Positions 7,842 to 14,647 of a stretch of 14,647 bases of DNA are shown here, one piece after another. Numbering within the stretch: position 1 is the first letter of the stretch; each line of letters opens with the position of its first letter. Origin of the DNA: JALHMQ01 sp020248785 (lineage in GTDB: Bacteria > Pseudomonadota > Gammaproteobacteria > Burkholderiales > Burkholderiaceae_F); the NCBI GenBank assembly GCA_046343415.1, contig JBKDNL010000283.1, forward strand, positions 1 to 14,647, in the 5' to 3' direction. Under the pieces are notes generated by a model, which saw nothing but the letters and a program-made list of their open reading frames with translations, did no database searches and had not been told where the DNA came from. A program made the position numbers and the translations under genes.

Positions 7842-7892
7842 ACGCAGCCGTTCCGGCTTCCGTGGCGCGAGTTGGGAGGCAAGACGCAATGA
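7842..7892 (+). pseudogene. Fossil of the 3' end of the oligopeptidase gene
   Basis: This stretch encodes TQPFRLPWRELGGKTQ-stop, against QTFSFLWRELGGKQQ-stop at the end of the oligopeptidase gene (5419-5469). I count 37 identical bases out of 49 without gaps. The purine-rich ribosome site and the ATGA overlap with the following M61 gene are conserved, with the same 9-base spacing. Nothing upstream resembles the rest of the peptidase. It is best read as a duplication breakpoint scar that was kept because it carries the translation start signals of the second M61 gene. Confidence 0.8.
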
Positions 7893-9688
7893 GCGGTGGT
7901 AGGACAAATGCGGCGGCGGCGCTGGCGCTGGTCGCCGGCATGGCCACGGTCGCCCATGCGGACAGTGTTCCGCTGGGCAGCACCCCGGTGCCGGTGACGA
8001 TCACCGTGCAAGCACAGGTTGCCGCGACGGGCACGCGCTTGCATTTCCGCGTGCAAGTCCCGGCGGCGGGCCGGCGCGCGACCACCCTTGTCTTCGCCCG
8101 GAGCTGGGGCGGCGCCACGGGCCTGGAGCAGGGCGTGCGCAATCTGAGCGCGGCCTCGCCTGGCGCACGCCTGGTCGACGTGCCAGGCGGGCGCGGGGGC
8201 GATGATGACAAGCCCGTCTTCTACCGCATCGAACACCCGCCGACGGGCGACCTCGCCTACACCTACGAGATCGTCGAATTCGGCGAGCCGCGGCTCGACG
8301 ATCGGCGCTTCTTCCAACCGATCCTGCGCCCCGACTATGCGCAAGCTTTCGGCTATGGCGTGCTGCTGCTGCCCGTCTGGGCGGCCAACCAGAAGGTGCT
8401 GGTGCGCTGGCACTTCGATCTGCCTGCCGGCTGGGCCGTGGCAACAAGCTTTGGCGCCGAGCCCGCGCAGGCACAGGCGCGTCAGGTCCGCTGGCCGCCA
8501 CAGCGAGTCGATCAGTCCATGCTGCGCCACTCAGTCATCGCGCTTGGGGACTTTCGTCTGCGCAGCGTACGGATCGAGGGGCAGAGTCTGTGGGTCGCCC
8601 TGCGTGGCTCGCATCCCTTCAGCGATGGCGAGTTTCTGGGTCGAACCGCGGCGCTGGTGCGCGCGCAGCGCGAGTTCTTCGGGGACCATGACTTTGCCCA
8701 CTACCTGGTGACCTTGATTCCCAACGACTTCGAGCGCGGCCGGGCGTCTGGCACCCAGGTCTACAACGCGTTCGCGATGAACGTCTCACGCGATTTCACG
8801 GTACCCAGCGCACCGTTCGAGATCCTGGTGGCGCACGAGGGACTGCACACCTGGATTCCAATCCGCTTCGGCGGCATGGATTCGTCGCCGGACGCGCGCG
8901 ACCAGGCGTTACGCTACTGGTTCAGCGAGGGCTTCACGAACTTTCTGATGCACCGCATGCTGGTACAGACCGGACAGTGGTCGGTCGAAGACTATGCGCG
9001 CAACCTGAACGGCGTGATCCGCAAGTACGAAAGCTCCGAGGCGCGTGAGCGCGACAACGCGGTGGTGCGCGAGCTCTTCTTCACGGACCGTGCGGTCGGC
9101 GACCTGCCCTATCAGCGTGGCGAACTGCTCGCGCTGCATTGGGATGCGCAGTTGCGCAGCCGCGGCACGAGTCTGGCGGCGCTGCTCAAGGCGTTGGTGC
9201 TGCCAACGCGGGACCGCGGCGCCCACGGCGAGGCGGCGCTCGCCACCGACCGGCTGCTGGTCGCCTTGCGGCCTGCCCTTGGCGACGCTCCGCGCGGCGA
9301 CGTCGAGCAGATCGTCGAGCGCGGCGCGCCGATTCCCTACCGTGACGCGCTGCTGGGCCCGTGCTTCACGATGCAGCCTGCCGTGTACGCGCGCTACGAG
9401 CTGGGGTTCGACTTTGAAGCCACGCTGAAAGATCGTCGCGTCACCGGAGTGGTGCCCAACGGCGCCGCCGCCGGCGCCGGCCTGCGCGAGGGCGATGCGA
9501 TCAGACGCGCTTTCATCGACCACGGCGACATCGACCGTGACGTGACGATGCAGATCGAGCGCGACGGCCAAGTCGTCGACCTCGCGTGGCGTCCGGTGTC
9601 GCGCGAGCACGTGCAGGCCGCCCGCTTCGCGCCCCGTCCGCAGGCTGAAACCGATCCCGCATGCCGCGCGTGGATGGCGCTGCAATGA
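7889..9688 (+). CDS. M61-type zinc metallopeptidase with PDZ domain, copy 2
   Basis: This 599-residue paralogue of the gene at 5466 also has a signal peptide (AAAALALVAGMATVAHA, cleavage before DSVPL). The zinc site is HEGLH (His316, Glu317, His320) plus Glu347 in RYWFSEGFTNF, again 27 residues on. A C-terminal PDZ-like segment (GAAAGAGLREGDAIRRAF) is present, as is the shared ending AETDPACR-WxALQ. Both zinc sites are intact, so both copies should be catalytically competent. The start ATG is chosen because GGGAGG (7874-7879) lies nine bases upstream and the signal peptide begins there; a further upstream in-frame start at 7838 would read through the fossil region. The stop overlaps the TPR start as ATGA, suggesting coupled synthesis. 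As in copy 1, NAFAM is seen where a GGLEH-type motif would be expected. Confidence 0.85.
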   Translation: MSGGRTNAAAALALVAGMATVAHADSVPLGSTPVPVTITVQAQVAATGTRLHFRVQVPAAGRRATTLVFARSWGGATGLEQGVRNLSAASPGARLVDVPGGRGGDDDKPVFYRIEHPPTGDLAYTYEIVEFGEPRLDDRRFFQPILRPDYAQAFGYGVLLLPVWAANQKVLVRWHFDLPAGWAVATSFGAEPAQAQARQVRWPPQRVDQSMLRHSVIALGDFRLRSVRIEGQSLWVALRGSHPFSDGEFLGRTAALVRAQREFFGDHDFAHYLVTLIPNDFERGRASGTQVYNAFAMNVSRDFTVPSAPFEILVAHEGLHTWIPIRFGGMDSSPDARDQALRYWFSEGFTNFLMHRMLVQTGQWSVEDYARNLNGVIRKYESSEARERDNAVVRELFFTDRAVGDLPYQRGELLALHWDAQLRSRGTSLAALLKALVLPTRDRGAHGEAALATDRLLVALRPALGDAPRGDVEQIVERGAPIPYRDALLGPCFTMQPAVYARYELGFDFEATLKDRRVTGVVPNGAAAGAGLREGDAIRRAFIDHGDIDRDVTMQIERDGQVVDLAWRPVSREHVQAARFAPRPQAETDPACRAWMALQ

Positions 9689-10674
9689 AGTTCGCCGGCG
9701 CCCTGGCCACAGGCGTGCTCGCGCTCGCGGCCAGCACGGGCGTGCAGGCGCAGTCGCCTGCGCTCGACGCTGCGTTCGACCGCTTCGATTTCCCGGCGGT
9801 CGAGCGCGAGGCGCAGCGCCTGCTTGCGATCAACTCGTCTGACGCCACGGGCCTGATCGCCCTGGCGCGCCTTGGCGCGCAGGTGGGCGACAAGGCGCTC
9901 TACCCGGGCGTTGCCGCGGCCGAGCGCTGCGTGGAGGCGCATCCGCAGAACGCCCAGTGCCACGGCGCGCTCGGGCAGACACTCGGGCGCAAGGCCGTTG
10001 AGGCGGGCATGTTGGCCGGCGTCCGGTACGCCGGGAGGATTCGCTCCAGCTTCGAGCGCGCGGTGCAGTTGGCGCCGCACAGTCTGGAAGCGCGGCTCGA
10101 TTTGAACTCGTACTACCTGATGGCGCCCGCCCTCGTTGGCGGCGGCGTCGACAAGGCGCGACGGAACACACAAGAGTTCGCGCGCTTGCAGCCGGCGCTT
10201 GCAGAGCTGGCCTGGGCGCAGATCGAAGTCACTGAAGACAAGCTTGCAGAGGCGGCGGCGCGTCTAGAAAGGATGCCGGTCCCAGAGGAGCGCGTGGCTC
10301 GCGCGGCGTGGATCGAGACCATGGAGGGCGTTGGCTACCAGCACCTGCGGCACAAGCGCTTCGAGGACGCGCAACGCGCGTTCGAGCTTGGCGCGCAGAA
10401 GCTGCCGCGCCAGGCCGAGTTCGCGCGCGGACTCGGCCGCGTGGCGCAGGAGCAGAAGCAGTTCGAGCGCGCCCGCAAGCACTTCGACCACGCGCTCTCA
10501 CTGGCGCCCGCGCCGGACGCTCGCATCTACTTTCGCCTTGCACAGGTGCTCGAACAGCTCGCGCGGCCCGCTGAAGCACTGCGACACTACGAGCAAGCAC
10601 GCAGCATCGCGCGGCCGCTGCCCAAGAGCATCCTGCAACAAATCGACGAGCGGATCGCGGCGTTGCGGTCTTGA
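9685..10674 (+). CDS. Exported tetratricopeptide-repeat protein
   Basis: This 329-residue protein has a probable signal peptide (ALATGVLALAASTGVQA, cleavage before QSPAL), followed almost entirely by helical TPR-like repeats. Clear repeat signatures include AAAERCVEAHPQNAQCHGALG, SFERAVQLAPHSLEARLDL, AQRAFELGAQKLPRQAEFARGLG, ARKHFDHALSLAPAPDARIYF and ALRHYEQA. The segment SYYLMAPALVGGGVDKAR is a motif I associate with periplasmic TPR proteins of proteobacteria. TPR proteins act as protein-binding scaffolds. Its ATGA overlap with the second M61 peptidase, and the duplication of the pair, suggest it works with that enzyme; this is inference. An upstream in-frame ATG at 9661 would lie within the M61 gene and precede the signal peptide, so the overlapping ATG is preferred. 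Confidence 0.85.
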   Translation: MKFAGALATGVLALAASTGVQAQSPALDAAFDRFDFPAVEREAQRLLAINSSDATGLIALARLGAQVGDKALYPGVAAAERCVEAHPQNAQCHGALGQTLGRKAVEAGMLAGVRYAGRIRSSFERAVQLAPHSLEARLDLNSYYLMAPALVGGGVDKARRNTQEFARLQPALAELAWAQIEVTEDKLAEAAARLERMPVPEERVARAAWIETMEGVGYQHLRHKRFEDAQRAFELGAQKLPRQAEFARGLGRVAQEQKQFERARKHFDHALSLAPAPDARIYFRLAQVLEQLARPAEALRHYEQARSIARPLPKSILQQIDERIAALRS

Positions 10675-10675
10675 A

Positions 10676-10724
10676 TGCGGCGTGAAGTCTGGATCGTGAT
10701 GCCGTGCAATGCGCTCACGCCGCA
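10676..10724. terminator. 10-bp inverted repeat between convergent genes
   Basis: TGCGGCGTGA (10676-10685) and its exact complement TCACGCCGCA (10715-10724) flank 29 bases, two bases after the TPR stop. The position between convergent genes suits a bidirectional transcript end. The loop is large and there is no T tract on either strand, so termination is only a guess. Confidence 0.3.
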
Positions 10725-10743
10725 CGCATGACCATTCACCCGC

Positions 10744-11946
10744 TCAAGCCATGGCCATCCCCGCCACATACCCCGACGACCACGCCCACTGGAAGTTGTA
10801 GCCGCCGAGCCAGCCGGTCACGTCGACCACCTCGCCGATGAAGTGCAGCCCAGGCACGCGCCGGCTTTCCAAAGTGGCCTGTGACAGTTCATCGGTGGCG
10901 ACACCGCCGCGCGTGACTTCCGCCTTGCGATAGCCCTCGCTGCCGCTCGGCACGAGTTGCCAGTCGGTCAATGACTGCGCCAGCGCGCGCAGCAGACGAT
11001 CCGGCGCGTCGGCGATGCGCTGCGCGCCGTCGATGCGCTGGCTGGCGAGCCAGCCCTCGGCAAGGCGGCGCGGCAGAAGCTGGGCCAGCACGCTCTGCAG
11101 TGCCTGCCGCCCGCCATGCTTGGCGGCCAGCAGCGCCTGCACCAGCGCGTCGGTGCCGAAAGACGGCGCCAGGTTGAGTCGGATCGGCGCGCCCTCGGTC
11201 CAGAAGCTGGAGATCTGCAGGATCGCCGGGCCCGACAGGCCGCGGTGCGTAAAGAGCATATCTTCATCGAACGCGCCTGCGCCACAGCGCGCGTGCACAT
11301 CGAGCGACACGCCCGCCAACGGCATGAACGGCGTCCACTGCGTGGCATGGAAGCTGAGCGGCACCAGTGCGGGCCGAGGCTCGACGACGCGCAGACCGAA
11401 CTGCCGAGCGATGCGAAAGCCGAAATCCGTGGCGCCGATCTTGGGAATCGACAGGCCGCCGGTGGCGATCACCACGCGCCTGGCGCGCTGCGTGCCCTGC
11501 TCCGTGTCGACCTCGAACTGCTCGGCGTTCTTGGCGACCCGCCGCACCTTGCACGGCATGGCCCAGCGCACATCGCCCGTTGCGCACTCGGCTCGCAGCA
11601 TGGCGATGATGTCCTCGGCCGATTCATCGCAGAACAACTGCCCCTTGTGCTTCTCGTGAAAGCCGATGCCATGGCGCCTGACGAGCGCAACGAAGTCGGC
11701 TGCGGTGTAGCGGGCGAGCGTCGAGCGCGCGAAGTGCGGGTTTTCCGAGATGAAGTTGGCGGGGCCGGTGTGGATGTTGGTGAAGTTGCAGCGCCCACCG
11801 CCCGAGATGCGGATTTTCTCACCGAGCTTCTCCGCATGATCGATCATCAGCACGCGCGCGCCGCGCTGGCCTGCGACGGCGGCGCACATCATGCCGGCGG
11901 CACCGGCGCCGATCACGATGGTGTCCCAGTGTTGTGCGTCGCCCAT
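10744..11946 (-). CDS. BaiN/HI0933-family FAD-dependent oxidoreductase
   Basis: This is a predicted cytoplasmic flavoprotein of 400 residues. The N-terminal dinucleotide-binding motif is GAGAAG (13-18), followed by an acidic residue at the end of the second strand (Asp36). The family signature KIRISGGGRCNFTN lies at 44-57. A second FAD-contacting segment, VVIATGGLSIPKIGATDFG, and the C-terminal GLHFIGEVVDVTGWLGGYNFQWAWSSG are also diagnostic. Members are annotated as NAD(P)/FAD-dependent oxidoreductases or flavin-dependent reductases; the physiological substrate of this one is unknown. I chose the ATG at 11946, which gives the usual family length. A TTG at 11982 is also open but adds a lysine-rich extension, and neither start has a strong ribosome site. 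It faces the TPR gene and follows the RibD-like gene on the same strand after 154 bp, so co-transcription is possible. Confidence 0.9.
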   Translation of the reverse strand: MGDAQHWDTIVIGAGAAGMMCAAVAGQRGARVLMIDHAEKLGEKIRISGGGRCNFTNIHTGPANFISENPHFARSTLARYTAADFVALVRRHGIGFHEKHKGQLFCDESAEDIIAMLRAECATGDVRWAMPCKVRRVAKNAEQFEVDTEQGTQRARRVVIATGGLSIPKIGATDFGFRIARQFGLRVVEPRPALVPLSFHATQWTPFMPLAGVSLDVHARCGAGAFDEDMLFTHRGLSGPAILQISSFWTEGAPIRLNLAPSFGTDALVQALLAAKHGGRQALQSVLAQLLPRRLAEGWLASQRIDGAQRIADAPDRLLRALAQSLTDWQLVPSGSEGYRKAEVTRGGVATDELSQATLESRRVPGLHFIGEVVDVTGWLGGYNFQWAWSSGYVAGMAMA

Positions 11947-12100
11947 GAGGTTCAGTCGGTCCTTGGCTGCTTTGCGCGGCAAGCCGCCAGCGTGATCGGC
12001 GTAAGGCCCGGAGTCGGCCGGTGCCGACCCCTTCTTGAGCGGACCTGCACCATGCGCAGCGTTCGTCGGCGCGGGCGCGATTCTCTGGCGCTGGCCAAGG

Positions 12101-12625
12101 TCAACTGCGGCGATAGCGGTTTTGCACGAGGCCGCTGGAAAAACTGCGCGAGCTCAGCAAGGTCCAGTTCAAGGCCGCAGCCGCGGGCGCGAACAGCGGT
12201 CGGCCACGCCCCAGCAGCACCGGGACGATGTTCAACGTCAGCTCGTCGACGAGATGTTCCTGCAGGCTCTGCCGGATCGCTTGGCCGCCATCGAGGTAGA
12301 CAGCGCGCAAACCCGCCGCGGCGAGGCGCTCCCGCAACGGGCGCGGCGCGTCCGCGTACGCCAGCTCGCCATGTTGCGGGGTCAGCGCACGGTGAGCAAG
12401 CACCGTGACTGGCTTGCCGCCGAAGGGCCGCTGCGCGAACGCGAGCACGCTGTCGTAGGTGTTGCGCCCGATGATGAGGGCATCGATGTTCGCGAAGAAC
12501 TGCGCGTAACCGTAATCCTCGCCCGCGACGTGCACCGGTTCAAGCCGGTCGAGCGCGCCGTCCTCGCGCGCGATGCAGCCGTCGAGGCTGACGGCAATGT
12601 ACACGCGGACAATCGGCTGCGGCAC
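12101..12625 (-). CDS. RibD C-terminal / dihydrofolate reductase-like protein
   Basis: This 174-residue protein has the RibD_C/dihydrofolate reductase-like fold. The N-terminal VRVYIAVSLDGCIAREDGALDRLEPV is typical of this stand-alone family (the YyaP/YwjB type). It is followed by ALIIGRNTYDSVLAF, YLDGGQAIRQSL (the NADPH-binding glycine segment) and DELTLNIVPVLLGRGRPLF. These proteins are presumed NADPH-dependent reductases, often of unknown substrate; it is not a bifunctional riboflavin enzyme because the deaminase domain is absent. The start is a GTG at 12625, chosen because AGGAG (12637-12633) precedes it by seven bases and homology begins there. The frame is open up to 12814 but the upstream part is Arg-rich and non-homologous. 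It is divergent from the hydrolase gene. Confidence 0.88.
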   Translation of the reverse strand: MPQPIVRVYIAVSLDGCIAREDGALDRLEPVHVAGEDYGYAQFFANIDALIIGRNTYDSVLAFAQRPFGGKPVTVLAHRALTPQHGELAYADAPRPLRERLAAAGLRAVYLDGGQAIRQSLQEHLVDELTLNIVPVLLGRGRPLFAPAAAALNWTLLSSRSFSSGLVQNRYRRS

Positions 12626-12874
12626 CTTGAGTCTCCTGTCGAACGCCGGGCGCAGTATGCCGCCCGCGGTCACGGCCTTGGCCGCGCCAAAGGCGGTCCG
12701 CCTGCGCCGCATTGTCCATTGGCGCGTGCAAGGCCGGTGTCCCGCCGCACGAAGGGTCACCGCGGACAGCCTCGCGACGGGGCAGGCCGAGCGGCGGGCG
12801 TCGCGGGCGCACAATGCGGAGTCGAAGCGGTCGCAAGCGTGCGATCGCCTGCGCGGTGCTCACCGGAGCCACGA
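12626..12874. promoter_or_regulatory. Divergent intergenic region, RibD-like / hydrolase
   Basis: This holds the upstream regions of two divergent genes. A compact dyad, AGGCGG-T-CCGCCT, lies at 12691-12703 and could be an operator. Ribosome sites are clear at both ends: AGGAG at 12637-12633 for the minus-strand gene and GGAG at 12865-12868 for the plus-strand gene. I see no convincing -35/-10 pair on either strand. Confidence 0.4.
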
Positions 12875-14086
12875 TTGGCAAGCAAGCTGCGCAACCATGT
12901 GACCGACCTGCGCGGCCTCAGCCGCATGGCGGTCGATGCGACCACGGGCGTCGCCGACCTGGCCGAAGCCCTGCAGGCCCGCATCGCCCGCACACCGGCA
13001 CGTCTCGGCGGTCCGCTGGTGCAGGCGCCGGTGCACGGCATCGCCCGCATGGTCTACGGCACGGTGCGCGGCATCACGCGCGCGGTGGGCGGCGGCATCG
13101 ACCTCGTGCTCGGACGCGCGGGAACGCTGCTGGGCGAGATGGATTCCCCGCCGGGGCGCGAGGCGGTGCTGGCCGCGCTCAATGGCGTGCTCGGCGACTA
13201 CCTGCACGACACCGACAATCCGCTCGCGATCCCGATGCAGTGGCGCAGCGACGGCCGCGTGCTGACGCCGGCAGCGATGGCGCAGGACAGCGCACTTGCC
13301 CGCGCCCCGCGGCTTCTCGTGCTGGTGCACGGGCTGTGCATGAACGACTTGCAGTGGCAACGCAACGGCCACGACCATGGCGCGGCGCTCGCACGCGACC
13401 TTGGCGACCTTGGACTGGCGCCGATCTATCTGCACTACACCACGGGCCGGCGTGTCTCGACCAACGGCCAGTTGCTGGCCGGGCAGCTCAACGCGTTAGC
13501 CGGCGCGCTGCCCGGCGCCCGACTGCACATCCTGGCGCACAGCATGGGCGGCCTGGTGGCGCGCAGCGCCCTGCACTACGGCAGCCTGTCCGGGCACGAT
13601 TGGCCGCGGCGCCTGCGCACCATGATCTTCCTCGGCACACCGCATCACGGTGCGCCGTTGGAGCGCGGGGGCCATGCGTTCGAGAGCCTGCTTGCTCTGT
13701 CGGGTTTCACGGCACCTTTCACCAAGCTCAGCCGCGTGCGCAGCGCCGGCATCATGGATCTGCGGCATGGCTGCCTGCTTGACACGGACTGGGCCGCACA
13801 ACCGTCCGAGCCCGCGCACAACCAGCGCACGCCGGTCCCGCTGCCGGCCGACGTGCGCTGCCACGCAGTCGCGGCCCACCTGGGCGCTGGTCCCGTGAGC
13901 ACGCGCAAACGGCTCGTCGGTGACGGCCTGGTGCCGCTGCGTAGTGCGCTGGGCGAGCACGACGACCCGCGTTACGCGCTGCACTTCGCCGCGGGCAACA
14001 CCTTTATCGCCGCGCAGACCGGGCATCTGGACCTGCTCAGCGCGCCGCCGGTGTACGAGCAGATCCGCCAGTGGCTGGCGCAGTAG
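12875..14086 (+). CDS. Lipase-like alpha/beta hydrolase
   Basis: This is a predicted serine hydrolase (lipase/esterase, PGAP1-like type) of 403 residues. The oxyanion-hole region is LLVLVHGLCMND. The nucleophile elbow is AHSMGG with Ser223, in place of the common GHSMGG. Then come FLGTPHHGAPLERGGH, the acid Asp350 in VGDGLVPL and His384 in QTGHLDLL, completing a triad. The first ~130 residues are a helical, glycine-rich leader (VHGIARMVYGTVRGITRAVGG) without a standard signal peptide; it may associate with membranes or granules. Start choice is uncertain. TTG at 12875 has GGAG six bases upstream, GTG at 12899 and ATG at 12926 have no good site, and the frame is open far upstream to 12035 through clearly unrelated sequence. 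The substrate is unknown. Confidence 0.85.
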   Translation: MASKLRNHVTDLRGLSRMAVDATTGVADLAEALQARIARTPARLGGPLVQAPVHGIARMVYGTVRGITRAVGGGIDLVLGRAGTLLGEMDSPPGREAVLAALNGVLGDYLHDTDNPLAIPMQWRSDGRVLTPAAMAQDSALARAPRLLVLVHGLCMNDLQWQRNGHDHGAALARDLGDLGLAPIYLHYTTGRRVSTNGQLLAGQLNALAGALPGARLHILAHSMGGLVARSALHYGSLSGHDWPRRLRTMIFLGTPHHGAPLERGGHAFESLLALSGFTAPFTKLSRVRSAGIMDLRHGCLLDTDWAAQPSEPAHNQRTPVPLPADVRCHAVAAHLGAGPVSTRKRLVGDGLVPLRSALGEHDDPRYALHFAAGNTFIAAQTGHLDLLSAPPVYEQIRQWLAQ

Positions 14087-14507
14087 GCTGCTTGAGCGGC
14101 GCGCAGTCCGCACGCGGACCAAAGGGTGCGCGTTCAAACACAGCAGGGTTCGCGCGCTGAGTGCTTCAAGTCAAGGAGCGCGGGCGGCGAGGACGTCGAG
14201 CGTTGAGCGTCGAGGGGTCTTGAGCGTCGAGGGGTCTTGAGCGCTGACGCGCTGAACTGCTCCACACTTCATGCAGCAAGGAGCAGCAAGGCGTTCGAGC
14301 CGTAACGATCGCCGCGTCGACGCACCATTGCCGCGGAGGCGACGATCCAACGTCTATCGTGAAAGGCGCAACTCGCACGTTTCCCAGCCTGCGCCGAAAC
14401 GACGAGATTGCCCTGATGATCGCCAGATGCAATGCCTTGGCTGCGGCACCGACGCGCAAGAGCCTGCGACGCCAGGCAGAGCACTGCATGCCGCACGAGC
14501 GGGCTGC
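14087..14507. other. Intergenic region between convergent hydrolase and dnaJ
   Basis: No convincing gene is seen. A tight inverted repeat, GTCCGC-AC-GCGGAC (14106-14119), lies 19 bases after the hydrolase stop and may help end its transcript, but no T tract follows. A 17-bp tandem repeat starts at 14203. A minus-strand frame (14511-14269, 80 codons) starts with a GTG that overlaps the dnaJ TGA as GTGA. It has no recognised motif or ribosome site, so I leave it unannotated as a gene. Confidence 0.5.
14203..14243. repeat. 17-bp tandem repeat
   Basis: TTGAGCGTCGAGGGGTC occurs twice in direct succession (14203-14219 and 14220-14236), then a third unit begins (TTGAGCG, 14237-14243) before diverging. 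It lies in noncoding sequence between convergent genes. Similar short words (GTCGAGCG) just upstream suggest older, decayed units. Function is unknown. Confidence 0.85.
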
Positions 14508-14647
14508 TCACTCGGCAGTGAAGAAGCCTTTCATGCGATCCATGAACCCCTTGGTCTGCGGCGAGTGCTTGGTGCCGCCTTCCTTGAGGCTCGCGTCGAA
14601 GTCGCGCAGCAGCCTCTTCTGCTTGTCGGTCAGGCGCACCGGCGTCT
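14508..14647 (-). CDS. dnaJ: Chaperone DnaJ, C-terminal end (partial)
   Basis: Only the last 45 codons are inside the window; the gene continues beyond the right edge. The end reads TPVRLTDKQKRLLRDFDASL, then KEGGTKHSPQTKGFMDRMKG and FFTAE-stop. This matches the DnaJ tail pattern (ETPV-L---Q--LL-E----, then HSP--K-F-D--K-FF) known from E. coli and beta-proteobacteria. DnaJ is the J-domain co-chaperone that stimulates the DnaK ATPase and delivers unfolded substrates in the cytoplasm; the J domain and zinc-binding region are outside this window. No T-rich terminator is visible after the stop. Confidence 0.88.
   Translation of the reverse strand, partial: TPVRLTDKQKRLLRDFDASLKEGGTKHSPQTKGFMDRMKGFFTAE

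Noticed and set aside
7398..7892. A 164-codon continuous frame between the two M61 genes as a real gene
   Set aside because: It strings together out-of-register fragments of the TPR protein and the oligopeptidase tail, so it is a by-product of pseudogene decay; its start lies inside the TPR-homologous part in the wrong frame.
12035..12874. Upstream extension of the hydrolase frame to 12035
   Set aside because: This part is antisense to the RibD-like gene, Arg/Ala-rich and unrelated to hydrolases; a ribosome site at 12865 supports a later start.

Overview
The window is GC-rich, with dense codon use and short intergenic gaps. Its gene content (a ModABC operon, a DnaJ C-terminus of the form usual in beta-proteobacteria, abundant ATGA start/stop overlaps) suggests a beta-proteobacterium, probably Burkholderiales. 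That placement is inference from protein style; no rRNA or tRNA gene is present to anchor it.

Layout. About 360 bases at the left edge hold no gene I can support, only an 8-bp-stem hairpin. The minus strand then carries a molybdate ABC transporter operon, modA-modB-modC (3104 down to 364), with modB and modC overlapping by ATGA. A short divergent region packed with dyad symmetries separates modA from a plus-strand block of exported proteins (3289-10674). That block contains a prolyl oligopeptidase, an M61-type zinc metallopeptidase with a PDZ domain, a decayed TPR gene, a second M61-type peptidase, and an intact TPR protein. The intact neighbours overlap by ATGA, so they look translationally coupled. 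All carry recognisable signal peptides and probably act in the cell envelope.

The most notable structure is in that block. The M61-TPR pair is tandemly duplicated, and the first TPR copy is a pseudogene with two frame changes, an in-frame loss of about 525 bp and a lost stop codon. Directly upstream of the second M61 gene lies a fossil of the last ~17 codons of the oligopeptidase gene. The duplication therefore appears to have joined the 3' end of the TPR gene to the 3' end of the oligopeptidase gene. A 10-bp tandem repeat at the first M61/TPR junction breaks the start/stop overlap that the intact copy keeps.

To the right, convergent with the peptidase block, are two minus-strand genes. One is a BaiN/HI0933-family flavoprotein (11946-10744). 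The other is a RibD/dihydrofolate-reductase-like protein (12625-12101). Divergent from the latter is a lipase-like alpha/beta hydrolase with a probable TTG start (12875-14086). About 420 bases without a convincing gene follow, including a 17-bp tandem repeat, and the window ends inside the 3' end of dnaJ on the minus strand.

I see no CRISPR array, insertion sequence, phage gene, rRNA or tRNA. The molybdate transporter and the peptidase block share only an intergenic control region; nothing shows that they are functionally linked.
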